This document shows, one piece after another, positions 18,666 through 27,802 of a DNA stretch of 64,000 nt. A program made the position numbers and the translations under genes. The stretch's first letter is position 1, and each line of letters opens with the position of its first letter. The notes under the pieces are model-generated. The model was given only the letters and a program-made list of their open reading frames with translations. It searched no databases and was not told the DNA's origin. This DNA is from Terriglobales bacterium (GTDB taxonomy: Bacteria; Acidobacteriota; Terriglobia; Terriglobales; Acidobacteriaceae): NCBI GenBank assembly GCA_025936825.1, contig JAICSO010000010.1:1-64000 (forward strand). Direction: 5' to 3'.

Positions 18666-19651
18666 ATCCGATTTCAGCCACCACCGTCGGATTTCGCTTG
18701 CTGTTTCGCCGGCCATTGATTCCTGTGGCGGAAATCGCGTGGCGCTGGACATTTGCGGCCGCAGCCTGGGTTCTGGGGATCGCATTCCTGGCCGAATACT
18801 TCGGTTCTCTTCCGGTGACGAGGGCGGACCGGTTTCTGCTTAACACTGGACAGCCATTCCTGATCGCGCAGGCAATTCGTCGAATCTTTCAGGGTAGTTC
18901 GCTCCGATTTGTCGAGGGCGCTATCCTGCTCAGCGTGGGTTTGGCGCTTGCCTGGATCGTTCTCGCCTCCGTCGGCAGGCTTGCGGTGTTGCGCGCGATG
19001 TTTGAGGAATTCGAATTGGAAGCAAAAGCGTCGAGACCTCTTCGCGCACTTCTCTTCTTGAACTTCCTTCGTGCGGCTGCGCTTCTGGCGGCGAAAGTGG
19101 CGGCGATCGGGTCCATCTTGATCGCCAGCAGTTATTGGGCGTCCACGCACATTCGCGTGGTCGATGTCATGCGCCTCGTGTTCGTCGTCTGGTTTCTTAT
19201 CTGGCTGGCCTGGGCGGTGCTGAACTGGGTGCTTTCGGCGGCCGCAGTTGTTGTGATCGCAGAAGGAAGGAATTCCCTGGCGTCCATCGGCGCGATTTTG
19301 CGCCTGTTGCAGTCGCGAACCGGGGGCGTGCTCGGGGCCAGCGCAGTGTTTGGGCTGATTCATGGCGGCGCCTTTGTCGTGGCAGGCGGAGTCGTCCTGG
19401 TTCTCTTGCCCATTGCGATCGCGCAGCCAATTGCTCTGCCGCTGGTGCTTGCCGTGATTTTCGCGTATTGCTTTGTCGCGGATTTTCTGTACACCGGCCG
19501 CCTCGCGGCCTATGCATATCTCGCCACTGGACGAGAGGAATTGCCGTCCTGGATGGCGATCCCCACGGTGCCAGTTCCCGAGACGCCGGGCGTCGGCGCT
19601 TCGGTTGACAAGGATGAATTGATCCTGGGCGATCTGCCCGCACCGGCCTGA
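18662..19651 (+). CDS. Multi-pass membrane protein, unknown
   Basis: 329 residues with about six hydrophobic segments: near 20-45, 90-110, 135-160, 170-205, 225-265 and 260-285. Long runs such as [20 protein letters not shown] make an integral inner-membrane protein certain. The C-terminal 45 residues are polar and acidic, ending [16 protein letters not shown] recognise no family motif. Its ATG overlaps the leuS stop (ATGA), so the two are translationally coupled; this says nothing firm about function. Confidence 0.7.
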   Translation: MNPISATTVGFRLLFRRPLIPVAEIAWRWTFAAAAWVLGIAFLAEYFGSLPVTRADRFLLNTGQPFLIAQAIRRIFQGSSLRFVEGAILLSVGLALAWIVLASVGRLAVLRAMFEEFELEAKASRPLRALLFLNFLRAAALLAAKVAAIGSILIASSYWASTHIRVVDVMRLVFVVWFLIWLAWAVLNWVLSAAAVVVIAEGRNSLASIGAILRLLQSRTGGVLGASAVFGLIHGGAFVVAGGVVLVLLPIAIAQPIALPLVLAVIFAYCFVADFLYTGRLAAYAYLATGREELPSWMAIPTVPVPETPGVGASVDKDELILGDLPAPA

Positions 19652-19716
19652 GAACAGAAGGCGTCTCGAAGGCTACCGCATAACGGCGCTACTTCCGATG
19701 TACCCACCCCGTCTGC

Positions 19717-19838
19717 GTCATTCCGAAGGCCCGCGCTTTCACCAGCGGGCCGAGGAATCTCGCGTGGAGTGGCAAAGAGCTGTAATGATCCGCGCCGGAT
19801 CCCTCCGTCGGCTGAAGAGCGCCGACGTTCGGGATGAC
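19717..19838. repeat. Dispersed palindromic repeat, family B, copy 1
   Basis: Begins GTCATTCCGAAGG and ends CGTTCGGGATGAC, with inner hairpins such as CCCGC...GCGGG near 19730-19747. A related element at 40355-40461 shares the GTCATTCCGA end and the palindromic plan. It lies between the membrane-protein gene and guaA and overlaps an upstream ATG (19834) in the guaA frame. Confidence 0.65.
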
Positions 19839-19890
19839 GCCAGAGAAACCTCTGCTTTACAGCGGCGGGATCATTCTGAGAAACTCATTC

Positions 19891-21453
19891 GTGGAAACTC
19901 CCTCAATCGTAGTTCTCGACTTCGGGGCGCAGTATTCGCAGCTCATCGCCCGCCGCGTGCGCGAACAGAACGTCTTCTCGGTTGTCCTTCCCTGTAACAG
20001 CAAGATCGACGAAATTAAGAAACACAATCCGATCGGAATCATTTTGTCTGGCGGGCCCTCGTCCGTTTATGACAAGGATGCTCCCGTCGCCGATCAGCGC
20101 GTCTTCGAACTCGGGTTGCCGGTGCTCGGCATCTGCTATGGCCTGCAGTTCATGGCGCACAATCTCGGCGGCAAAGTTAAGGGAGCCAAGCACCGCGAGT
20201 ATGGACACGCGCAAATAGAGGTCCTTTCCGACTCAGAGCTTTTTACAGGACTGCCGCGATCTCTTGAAGTCTGGATGTCTCACGGCGACGAGGCCCAGGA
20301 ATTGCCGCCCGGGTTCACGTTGATAGCGAAGTCGCCCAGCGCGGTGGCGGGAATCGAGAACGCGAGCCAGCGGTTCTTCGCGGTGCAATTCCATCCCGAA
20401 GTCCGGCATACCAAGCTCGGAACCGAAATCCTGCGCAATTTCGTTCTGAACATCTGCCACGCGAAGCCGACATGGACTCCACAGCATTTTGTGGAGGCTA
20501 CTGTTGCCGCTGTTCGCCAGCAAGTCGGCTCCGGACGCGCCATTTGCGCATTGTCAGGCGGCGTCGACTCAGCGGTGGCCGCGGTACTGGTGGATCGAGC
20601 GTTGCGCGATAATTCCGGCAAGTCGCGACTGACGTGCGTGTTCGTCAACAATGGCGTTTTGCGCAAGAACGAATTCGAAAAAGTTCAGCAGAACTTGCGG
20701 GAGAAGTTGGGCTTGCACCTGATCGCCGTCGATGCGACCGAGCGCTTTCTGATCAAGCTCGCCGGCGTCACGGACCCGGAAAAGAAGCGCAAGATCATCG
20801 GCAATGAATTTATCGCCGTCTTCGACGAAGAGGCCCATCGCATCGAGAAAGAAGAGGGCAGCGTCGAGTGGCTGGTGCAAGGCACGCTTTATCCCGATGT
20901 GATTGAATCGGTGTCAGTGCGGGGACCGTCGCAGGTCATCAAGTCGCATCACAACGTGGGCGGGCTTCCGGAGAAGATGAAGCTGAAGCTGATCGAGCCG
21001 CTGAAAGAGTTATTCAAGGATGAAGTTCGGGTGATCGGCCGCGATCTCGGCATGCCGGAAGAGCTTCTGCAGCGACAGCCGTTCCCCGGACCAGGGCTCG
21101 CAGTGCGGATACTGGGCGAGGTCACCCCAGAGCGGCTGGCAATTTTGCGCGAATGCGACGACATCGTCGTGAACGAGATCAAGACCGCCGGACTCTACAA
21201 AAAAATCTGGCAATCGTTCGCGGTTCTGCTCCCGGTGATGTCCGTCGGTGTTATGGGAGACCAGCGAACATACGCCTACACCTGCGCGATCCGCGCCGTC
21301 CATTCCGAAGACGGCATGACGGCAGACTGGGTGCCGCTGCCGCACGACGTCCTGAAAACGATCTCCAATCGCATCGTGAATGAAGTACACGGAGTGAACC
21401 GCGTGGTGTACGACATCACGTCCAAGCCACCGGGAACGATTGAGTGGGAGTAG
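19891..21453 (+). CDS. guaA: GMP synthase (glutamine-hydrolysing)
   Basis: About 520 residues. It converts XMP to GMP in purine synthesis. The N-terminal class I glutamine amidotransferase domain has [36 protein letters not shown] (nucleophile cysteine) and [10 protein letters not shown]. The ATP-pyrophosphatase domain has the P-loop [12 protein letters not shown], and the C-terminal dimerisation domain ends [15 protein letters not shown] chose GTG at 19891, seven residues before the first conserved strand. An in-frame ATG at 19834 would place the start inside a repeat and add 19 residues not typical of the family; it cannot be excluded. Confidence 0.95.
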   Translation: METPSIVVLDFGAQYSQLIARRVREQNVFSVVLPCNSKIDEIKKHNPIGIILSGGPSSVYDKDAPVADQRVFELGLPVLGICYGLQFMAHNLGGKVKGAKHREYGHAQIEVLSDSELFTGLPRSLEVWMSHGDEAQELPPGFTLIAKSPSAVAGIENASQRFFAVQFHPEVRHTKLGTEILRNFVLNICHAKPTWTPQHFVEATVAAVRQQVGSGRAICALSGGVDSAVAAVLVDRALRDNSGKSRLTCVFVNNGVLRKNEFEKVQQNLREKLGLHLIAVDATERFLIKLAGVTDPEKKRKIIGNEFIAVFDEEAHRIEKEEGSVEWLVQGTLYPDVIESVSVRGPSQVIKSHHNVGGLPEKMKLKLIEPLKELFKDEVRVIGRDLGMPEELLQRQPFPGPGLAVRILGEVTPERLAILRECDDIVVNEIKTAGLYKKIWQSFAVLLPVMSVGVMGDQRTYAYTCAIRAVHSEDGMTADWVPLPHDVLKTISNRIVNEVHGVNRVVYDITSKPPGTIEWE

Positions 21454-21595
21454 GGCTTCAGGCTTCACGCTTCAGGTGTCAGGCTCTTGGAGCGACTAAC
21501 TCCTCCCGGTCGCTGTGATATCTTCAAGTTTCCTTTACAACTGAGTCGCAACGCGCTCCTTTTGCGCGATCGGCACAGCTACACACGGGGGGCAC

Positions 21596-22420
21596 ATGAG
21601 CGCAAACTTTTCCAAGAAAACCATCGCCGTGCTGGGCGCGGGCAAGATGGGAGGCATTCTCATCAAGGCCCTGGTCGAAAAGCACCAGATTTCTCCCGAG
21701 CGGGTGCGGGCCACGGTGGCGCACGAAGGTCGTGCGAAAGAACTGTCGCAGAAGCTTGGCGTGAAGGTTACGACCGACAACGTAGCCGCTGTTGATGGCG
21801 CAGACGTGGTCCTGATCTGCGTAAAGCCCCAGGTTGTTCAGGAACTCGCGGAGCAGATTTCCGACAAGGTTACCGCCCAACAGATCGTGATTTCGGTAGC
21901 GGCTTCGGTGCATACCTCGCAGATTGAGTCCGCACTCGGCGCGGGAGTGCCCGTGGTTCGCGCCATGCCCAACACACCTTGTGTCCTCGGCCAGGGGATG
22001 ACCGGAATCTGCAAAGGGCAGTATGCCGATAAAGGTCACGTGGACGCGGCTTGTGCGCTGTTTAACGTGGTCGGCCGAACCGTAGTTGTTGATGAGAAGC
22101 ACATGGACGCGGTGACAGCGCTCTCAGCGAGCGGGCCCGCGTACATTTACATAATTCTCGAGTCGTTGGCGGAAGCGGGCGTTAAAGTGGGCTTGCCACG
22201 GGACATCGCAACCCTGCTCGCCGCGCAGACTGCTTTGGGCGCGTCGACGGTTGTGCTCGAAACCGGCGATCATCCAGCGTTGTTGAAGGATGCGGTGACA
22301 ACTCCGGCCGGCTGCACCATTGACGCGATCATGGAACTCGAAGAGGGCAAGCTGCGGGTGACTTTGATAAAAGCCGTGGTGAAGGCGGCGCAAAGGGCGA
22401 AGGAACTAGCGCTCGGATAG
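21596..22420 (+). CDS. proC: Pyrroline-5-carboxylate reductase
   Basis: 274 residues. It catalyses the last step of proline synthesis, the NAD(P)H-dependent reduction of pyrroline-5-carboxylate. The Rossmann motif AVLGAGKMGGILIKAL begins at residue 11. VVRAMPNTPCVLGQGMTGI and the C-terminal signature KDAVTTPAGCTIDAIMELEE follow. A GGGGGG ribosome site precedes the ATG. It is 142 bases after guaA; a short CTTCAGG-type repeat lies between. A palindromic repeat follows 16 bases after its stop and may act as its terminator. Confidence 0.95.
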   Translation: MSANFSKKTIAVLGAGKMGGILIKALVEKHQISPERVRATVAHEGRAKELSQKLGVKVTTDNVAAVDGADVVLICVKPQVVQELAEQISDKVTAQQIVISVAASVHTSQIESALGAGVPVVRAMPNTPCVLGQGMTGICKGQYADKGHVDAACALFNVVGRTVVVDEKHMDAVTALSASGPAYIYIILESLAEAGVKVGLPRDIATLLAAQTALGASTVVLETGDHPALLKDAVTTPAGCTIDAIMELEEGKLRVTLIKAVVKAAQRAKELALG

Positions 22421-22436
22421 GAACGACACAACGTGT

Positions 22437-22523
22437 GTCCGCTAAAGCGGACTTCGGTCTTCCTGACTTAAGCCTCCCGGCACTGCCGTGCCGGGGCTTT
22501 CCTGTTCCGCCGCTACGCGGCTG
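22437..22523. repeat. Dispersed triple-hairpin repeat, family A, copy 1
   Basis: Three consecutive small hairpins: GTCCGCT-AA-AGCGGAC (22437-22452), CCCGGCAC...GTGCCGGG and CCGC-TA-CGCGG. A diverged copy with the same order and linkers sits at 57712-57795. Both copies lie just downstream of a gene stop, consistent with a 3'-end element. Confidence 0.65.
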
Positions 22524-22568
22524 CTCATGCGATAGATGTTGCGATTCCGCTCAACACGTCAACGCTTT

Positions 22569-22706
22569 TTAGAACTGCACGGCGCGCTCGTGCTCCTCGG
22601 CTGCAGCGCGCGAAGAAAACGTACCCAAGTTCCTGCGCTTTCCAGTTTTCGCGTTTTTCTTGCGCGAATACAGCCGGTATTCTCCTGACTTCAATTTGCG
22701 AATCAT
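22569..22706 (-). CDS. Small basic protein, 45 residues
   Basis: Reads MIRKLKSGEYRLYSRKKNAK and continues TGKRRNLGTFSSRAAAEEHE to the end at AVQF. It is strongly basic in the first half and helical and acidic in the second. I recall short proteins of this kind (MIRKLKSGEYRLYSRK...NLGTF...RAxAExHE) as conserved hypotheticals in several phyla; no function is known to me. Its ATG overlaps the stop of the membrane-protein gene 22703-23371 (ATGA), the usual sign of translational coupling. That compensates for the lack of a ribosome site. A nucleic-acid-binding role would fit the charge but is speculation. Confidence 0.75.
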   Translation of the reverse strand: MIRKLKSGEYRLYSRKKNAKTGKRRNLGTFSSRAAAEEHERAVQF

Positions 22707-23371
22707 GCGGAGGGAGATGCCGCTATCTCACTCTTGGGTTGGGACCAGTGTCGAAGCATCCTGTGAGTGGGCCAATACACCACCAGCGGCACTACGATAA
22801 GATATGCGACCAGGTACAGCCAGCCTGGAATCAGGTGCTGTTCATGACCGATCCCGCGAGCGAAGTTGATGTTGTCTTCGGGATGCCAGAAGAATGTTAT
22901 CGGGACGAGGACTGCCATCAGTAAAATCTGCCATTTCCAGCCTCGCGAATCGTAGCCCAATCTATACATCGCCCATAGCAACAAAACCGGGACCACAAAA
23001 TGATATAGGCCCAACGCTCGCACCAGAAGAGAAATGTGCGGATCAAACATGTACTCGGTGCCACCGGTTGCGTGATGACCCGAGACAAGTGCAACCAGCA
23101 AGTCAATGTCGTAGAGCGTCTGAAATACCAGCAACCCGACCGCCTGCCATGAAAGGATGAAGCGACTTTCTAGCCATAGGCCGACGGTAATCAGCAGATT
23201 CCCGATGTCGCAGAAGAAGAGAAAATTCTGTGGTCCGTATTGGCGCCAATACACAGGGACCCACACCAGAACGAGGACTGTCCAGATCAACTTTAGCGCC
23301 AGCGGGATGCGCGATTGCCGCTCCTGCCTGTGACGCTTTGGGCCAATGACATCAGTAACTTGCGAGGGCAT
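22703..23371 (-). CDS. Six-helix membrane protein, unknown conserved family
   Basis: 222 residues with about six membrane segments separated by short loops. Striking conserved-looking stretches are YGPQNFLFFCDIGNLLITVG, LYDIDLLVAL, GGTEYMFDP and WLYLVAYLIVVPLVVYWPTH. Polar and charged residues inside helices (CDIGN, YDID) suggest a transport or enzymatic core rather than a structural role. I do not know the family's function. It diverges from the receiver-TonB gene with only 23 bases between start codons, and it is followed by a coupled 45-residue gene. Confidence 0.75.
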   Translation of the reverse strand: MPSQVTDVIGPKRHRQERQSRIPLALKLIWTVLVLVWVPVYWRQYGPQNFLFFCDIGNLLITVGLWLESRFILSWQAVGLLVFQTLYDIDLLVALVSGHHATGGTEYMFDPHISLLVRALGLYHFVVPVLLLWAMYRLGYDSRGWKWQILLMAVLVPITFFWHPEDNINFARGIGHEQHLIPGWLYLVAYLIVVPLVVYWPTHRMLRHWSQPKSEIAASPSA

Positions 23372-23394
23372 CCTGAGGTACCTACCATGCGATC

Positions 23395-25164
23395 ATGAGC
23401 TTCAGATCCCTACTCTTCTGCCCAGACGAAACGGCTGCGCGATTAGTGACGCAAGTCCTTACTGAGCTTGATTTTACCGTGGAAACCGCGCAGCAGTCTT
23501 TTGCCGCGGTGCAGCGCCTCACCGAGGAGCATTTTCACGCGCTGGTGGTTGACTGCCAGAACGAGCAGGACGCTTCGTTGTTATTCAAGGCCGCGCGTAA
23601 TTCGGCTCAGAATAGTGGTTCTCTATCGGTGGCGGTCGTCGAGGGCCAGGCTGGAGTGGCGAAGGCGTTTCGGATCGGCGCGAATCTGGTGCTCACAAAG
23701 CCCATCAATGTTGAGCAGTCGAAGAGCACCCTGCGAGTTGCACGAGGTCTGCTGAAGAAAGCACAGCCGAAACCAGCAGGCACTGCTCCTACGGTCTCAA
23801 CTGAAAACCGAGTTTCTCCGCCGCCATCTCAACCCGTTCCAAGCAGAAGTAGTTTTGAATCGCCGCAACCTGCTCCCACGCGTTCGCTTTTTATAACGCC
23901 ACCCGGGCCAGTTGCACCGCTCGTCACGAATTCAGCCGCACCCAGTCCGGCAGCATCAGTTCCCTTTTCAGGATTGGTGCTCGACAGCGATCCAGAGCCA
24001 CAGACCGAGGCTGCGGATGCGGCAGTTCTCGAGTCGCTGCCCCAGATCACCGGAAAGCGCTCTATCGAGGGTCCCGCGTCAGTGCTTTTGGGACAAGCCG
24101 AGCCAATTGCAGCCCGTCCTTCCGGGCAAGCCGCAGCGCCTGCGCTCGCGCCCGAGCCGAAGCCAGCAGAATTGAGAACGGCTGGTGCATCTCCGATGGT
24201 TACGAATGAGCCCATCGTTTCGACCAGCACTACCGTTCCGGAGCCCGCTCCAACCTACGAACCAGAGTCCGTTGCTCCACCTTCGTTTTCAGCGTTGGAG
24301 CATTCAGGGCGCAGCAGCGGCGGTGGCTGGTTCCTGAAGATTGCGATTGTGCTCGCCGTTGTTGCTGGTGGCGGATACTTCGCGTTGCAGCAACCGCGAG
24401 TGCGGCAGTTCGCCCAGAATATTGCGCACCGAGTGAAGCCCGCGCAAGCAACTTCGTCGGACGGTGCCCAGAATTCTGAGAACCCGACTGCTAACCAGCC
24501 TTCGATTCAAGTTCCGGCGCAACCAACTCCGACTACTCACGAAAGTCAAAATTCACAAGCAGCACCAACGTCGCCGAGTGATCAAGCAGCGCCTTCCATG
24601 AATTTCAATGAAGACATACCGCAGGAGAACACCATGCCGGCGACGCCAGCGAAGAGCGTGCCGACGGATAGTATTGAAGTCGAGGAACTGCCTCTCTCGC
24701 GGGATTCGAAGCTAAATGCAACTCCGAAAGCACAACCCCTCCTGGTGAAGAGTGGCACCTCAGCAATGAAGGGCTCACAACAACCAGCTGCGCCTCCCGT
24801 CAATTTGGTGGCCGAAAATGACAGCGCCCTGCCCAGTGTGACGCCGACAAACTTTGAGCTTCCGAAACCCGCGCCGGGAACGATCCGAATTTCACAGGGT
24901 GTTTCTCAAGGCCTGCTGATCAAGAAAGTGCAACCGGTGTATCCAGCCATTGCGCGGCAAGTGCACCGACACGGTTCAGTGCAGTTGCTTGCAACCATCG
25001 ACAAATTTGGGGACATTGCGAAAGTTCAAGTACTCACGGGAGACGCGATGCTTTCCCGGTCCGCGGTTGATGCCGTGAAGCAGTGGAAATACCGCCCGTA
25101 CCTGCTTAACGGATCGCCAGTGGAAATCGAAACGCAGATTACGGTTGTGTTCAACGGGGACTAA
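23395..25164 (+). CDS. Receiver-like domain fused to TonB C-terminal domain
   Basis: 589 residues in four parts. Residues 1-120 look like a response-regulator receiver: VVDC (aspartate 53 at the phosphorylation position), LTKP (lysine 102 at the conserved site); the usual acidic pair near the N-terminus is only partly present (CPDE). Residues 121-305 are proline-, serine- and alanine-rich. A membrane helix follows (about 309-331, LKIAIVLAVVAGGGYFAL), then a second proline-rich spacer. Residues 501-589 form a TonB C-terminal domain (LIKKVQPVYPAIARQVHRHG, then VDAVKQWKYRPYLLNGSPVE). So a cytoplasmic signalling module is joined to a periplasmic domain that normally contacts outer-membrane transporters. 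No ExbB/ExbD is nearby. Confidence 0.85.
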   Translation: MSFRSLLFCPDETAARLVTQVLTELDFTVETAQQSFAAVQRLTEEHFHALVVDCQNEQDASLLFKAARNSAQNSGSLSVAVVEGQAGVAKAFRIGANLVLTKPINVEQSKSTLRVARGLLKKAQPKPAGTAPTVSTENRVSPPPSQPVPSRSSFESPQPAPTRSLFITPPGPVAPLVTNSAAPSPAASVPFSGLVLDSDPEPQTEAADAAVLESLPQITGKRSIEGPASVLLGQAEPIAARPSGQAAAPALAPEPKPAELRTAGASPMVTNEPIVSTSTTVPEPAPTYEPESVAPPSFSALEHSGRSSGGGWFLKIAIVLAVVAGGGYFALQQPRVRQFAQNIAHRVKPAQATSSDGAQNSENPTANQPSIQVPAQPTPTTHESQNSQAAPTSPSDQAAPSMNFNEDIPQENTMPATPAKSVPTDSIEVEELPLSRDSKLNATPKAQPLLVKSGTSAMKGSQQPAAPPVNLVAENDSALPSVTPTNFELPKPAPGTIRISQGVSQGLLIKKVQPVYPAIARQVHRHGSVQLLATIDKFGDIAKVQVLTGDAMLSRSAVDAVKQWKYRPYLLNGSPVEIETQITVVFNGD

Positions 25165-25220
25165 GACCGCTAAAGCCAGCCAACCTGACCCGCTAACATT
25201 ACTGTCTGCCGGTGGACGTT

Positions 25221-25580
25221 TTACTTTGTATCAATCTTCAGAACGACGCTGAGTACCTTGCGGTCGTCAAACTGACTGATCCGCTTGGTGTCGCTCGTCT
25301 TGCCGTTGAATTGGGCGTAAACCTCGTAATCCACAGTGCTGGAGAGGGCTGGAAAGCGATAGCTACCGTCAGGCCCCACGATGTAAGTCTTGACCGCCCG
25401 CGACCGGGTGTCCGTCACGTAAACCACAGCATTGGGCAATGCGTTTTCCTGCCTGTCCACGACCCTGCCGGTGAGCAGGCGCCCCGGGGTTTGTGGTTCT
25501 TTCTCTTTTGCGGTAGCAGCAACCGACACGAGGAGCGCTCCCAACAAAGTTGAGATCAGGATCGTTCTGGCGAGTTTCAT
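25221..25580 (-). CDS. Secreted carboxypeptidase-regulatory-like domain protein (1)
   Basis: 119 residues: a signal peptide (1-24, ending AATAK) and one beta-sandwich of the carboxypeptidase regulatory-like type, recognised from GRVVDRQENALPNAVVYVTD and VGPDGSYRFPALSSTVDYEVYA. These domains are common in Acidobacteria as single secreted modules or fused to TonB receptors; they lack enzyme residues. It is the last of three minus-strand genes (LysW-like, domain protein 2, this), 29 bases after its neighbour. Confidence 0.75.
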   Translation of the reverse strand: MKLARTILISTLLGALLVSVAATAKEKEPQTPGRLLTGRVVDRQENALPNAVVYVTDTRSRAVKTYIVGPDGSYRFPALSSTVDYEVYAQFNGKTSDTKRISQFDDRKVLSVVLKIDTK

Positions 25581-25609
25581 AGATCCCCCTGAACGTGCAG
25601 CAACTCTCT

Positions 25610-25990
25610 CTATTTTAGATGTAACCCGGTATCGACGCGCTCGTTGCTCTCGACGTGGACGGTTACCTGCGGGCTGGGCTCTAAGTGCTTACCATTGGGC
25701 AACTTAACGCTTTTGGTGTCGGCCCAGATTACGTAATCGGCCTTGCCTACCGGAACCCGTACTGAGAACTCACCCAAGCGGGTTGAGTACCGCTGCCATT
25801 TTGCCCTCTTCTGGTCGGCGCGGCGAATATTCACCTGGATGCCGGACAATGGCTGGTCATCCGGCCCCCACACGGTGCCGAAGATGAGCGCGTAATCGTC
25901 TGGTTTCTTTTTTTCACGACCTTGCAGCGGAATCGTTGCTGCAAGTAGCAGGCAGGCAGCGATCAGCGAGAGTCTGATGACTGAACGCAT
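25610..25990 (-). CDS. Secreted carboxypeptidase-regulatory-like domain protein (2)
   Basis: 126 residues with a signal peptide (1-23, LSLIAACLLLAATIPLQG). One beta-sandwich follows: IFGTVWGPDDQPLSGIQVNI, LGEFSVRVPVGKADYVIWAD and VTVHVESNERVDTGLHL. It shares the fold but little sequence with the neighbour at 25221-25580. It starts seven bases after the LysW-like gene, so the three genes probably form one transcript. Function unknown. Confidence 0.75.
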   Translation of the reverse strand: MRSVIRLSLIAACLLLAATIPLQGREKKKPDDYALIFGTVWGPDDQPLSGIQVNIRRADQKRAKWQRYSTRLGEFSVRVPVGKADYVIWADTKSVKLPNGKHLEPSPQVTVHVESNERVDTGLHLK

Positions 25991-25997
25991 GATCGTT

Positions 25998-26201
25998 CTA
26001 GGAGTAGTCGCCGTCCTCAGTCTCTTCGTCGTCCTCGTCGTCTTCGTACTCTTCTTCTTCGTCGACGGGCTTCAACTCGACGGGATTTACGGTAGCGACT
26101 TCGAAGTCCATTCCACACTCCGGACAGGAGAGGACTTCGCCTTCATCAACCTCGTCTTCTTCCACATCCAGGCTGGTTTCGCATTCAGGACAGTAAAGCA
26201 T
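25998..26201 (-). CDS. LysW-like zinc-ribbon protein with acidic tail
   Basis: 67 residues. Two CPEC motifs (YCPECETSLDVEE and LSCPECGMDFEV) form a zinc ribbon as in LysW/ArgW, the amino-group carrier proteins of lysine and arginine synthesis. The following NPVELKPV also matches LysW. However, LysW ends in EDWGE, whose glutamate carries the substrate. This protein ends in an acidic run and DGDYS instead, so it is probably not a carrier. A strong GGAGGGAGG ribosome site precedes the ATG. No lysX, lysZ or related gene is nearby. Confidence 0.8.
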   Translation of the reverse strand: MLYCPECETSLDVEEDEVDEGEVLSCPECGMDFEVATVNPVELKPVDEEEEYEDDEDDEETEDGDYS

Positions 26202-26348
26202 GATCCTCCCTCCGGAACCCCAATCTTATAATGGCAACCCTTATATTTATTTTCTTCTGGGACGTTGGTCAAGTCGGGCTTGGCCGGTGCTAGGGCCTCA
26301 GATGATGCAAGAGTTTGAGAAGATGCATGGAAAGGAAGGGAGTGGGTT

Positions 26349-27731
26349 ATGACGGACGAAGCGCTCCGTGTGGGGCGAGCGGTTGTGCCTCTGCTGTTGG
26401 GGTGTTTATTGTGCGGGACCGGTTCAGGCCAGGCGGATTCACCATTTGCGGATCCGCGGATCAAAGCCGCACTCAGTGAAATTTCTGCCGCGCACATTCG
26501 ATCTGACATCGAGAAACTTGTCAGCTTTCAGAATCGCAGCACCTTGTCCGCACAGGACCCTGCTGCAATCGCGCAGGGGCACGGAATCGGCGCGGCGCGC
26601 GAGTGGATTAAGAGCGAATTCGAGCGTTACTCGCGTGAATGCGGTGGATGCCTGGAGGTGAAGACGGACACATTTACGCAGCCCGCGAGTGAGCGGGTAT
26701 CGTCGCCGACGGTCATCAGCAATGTTTATGCGGTGCTGAAAGGAACCGATCCCGAGGACGCGAAACGAATCGTACTGGTGACGGGCCACTATGACTCGCG
26801 CAACAGCAGCAACGAAAACGTCACCGATGCTGCGCCTGGAGCGAACGATGACGCGAGCGGAACGGCCGTCAGCCTCGAATGCGCGCGCGTCCTAAGCAAA
26901 GTGAAGTTTCCGGGGACGATTATCTTTCTGGCCGTCGCCGGAGAAGAGCAAGGGCTTTATGGCAGCAAGCATTTCGCAGAATTCGCCAAGTCCCAGGGCT
27001 GGGATGTTGAAGCGGTTCTGAACAATGACATTGTTGGCGGGGACAAGAGTCCCGGACAGGATCCGCACGCTGTGCGCGTGTTTTCAGAGAGCATTCCCGA
27101 CAATGTCAGCGAGAGAGAATTGAGAATGATTCGCGCGCTGGGTGGAGAAAACGATTCAGCCTCCCGGGAATTGGCCCGCTACATCGCGCAAACTGCACAC
27201 ACTTACCGACTCGAAGTCGCGCCTCTTTTGGAGTTCCGTCGCGACCGCTATCTGCGAGGAGGTGATCATATTTCTTTCAACCAGGCGGGATTTGCGGCGG
27301 TTCGGTTCACGGAATTCCGCGAGAACTATGATCGGCAGCATCAGAACGTGCGCGTGGAGAACGGAACGCAGTACGGTGATCTGCCACAGTATGTCGATTT
27401 CGATTACGTAGCAGGGGTGGCCCGAGTAAATGCCGCAACATTGGCATCGCTCGCCGCGGCGCCGGCACCTCCGCAGAACGTGCGCCTGGTGACCAAAGAA
27501 CTTGTGAACGATTCGAGGCTTGAGTGGGAGGCACCAGCAGATGGGCGAGCAACTTCGTACGAAGTGCTATGGCGCGCGACTGCAGCGCCCGACTGGGAAC
27601 ATTCGCAGATGATTCAGAATGCAACGAAAGCCACTGTTCCCGTTTCCAAAGACAACGTGATCTTCGCGGTGCAAGCGGTGGATGAAGCGGGACATAGAAG
27701 TTTGCCGGTGGTACCACAGCCGGAACGGTAG
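26349..27731 (+). CDS. Secreted M28-family zinc aminopeptidase
   Basis: 460 residues with an N-terminal hydrophobic export segment (residues 9-25) containing cysteines; lipid attachment is possible. The M28 catalytic domain shows VTGHYDSRNSSNE (zinc histidine and aspartate), GANDDASGTA (bridging aspartate), FLAVAGEEQGLYGSKHFAEF (catalytic and zinc glutamates) and VLNNDIVGGD. A late RGGDHISFNQAGFAAVRFTE supplies the last histidine. From about residue 373 a fibronectin-III-like domain follows (PPQNVRLVTKELVNDSRLEW). It trims peptides outside the cytoplasm. GGAAGGGAG precedes the start. Confidence 0.9.
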   Translation: MTDEALRVGRAVVPLLLGCLLCGTGSGQADSPFADPRIKAALSEISAAHIRSDIEKLVSFQNRSTLSAQDPAAIAQGHGIGAAREWIKSEFERYSRECGGCLEVKTDTFTQPASERVSSPTVISNVYAVLKGTDPEDAKRIVLVTGHYDSRNSSNENVTDAAPGANDDASGTAVSLECARVLSKVKFPGTIIFLAVAGEEQGLYGSKHFAEFAKSQGWDVEAVLNNDIVGGDKSPGQDPHAVRVFSESIPDNVSERELRMIRALGGENDSASRELARYIAQTAHTYRLEVAPLLEFRRDRYLRGGDHISFNQAGFAAVRFTEFRENYDRQHQNVRVENGTQYGDLPQYVDFDYVAGVARVNAATLASLAAAPAPPQNVRLVTKELVNDSRLEWEAPADGRATSYEVLWRATAAPDWEHSQMIQNATKATVPVSKDNVIFAVQAVDEAGHRSLPVVPQPER

Positions 27732-27802
27732 ACCCACAAACTGTTAGGATTAATCTTGACCGCGATCGTCAGCGGTTCACCTGCTGACCCTTCGTTCTGC
27801 CA

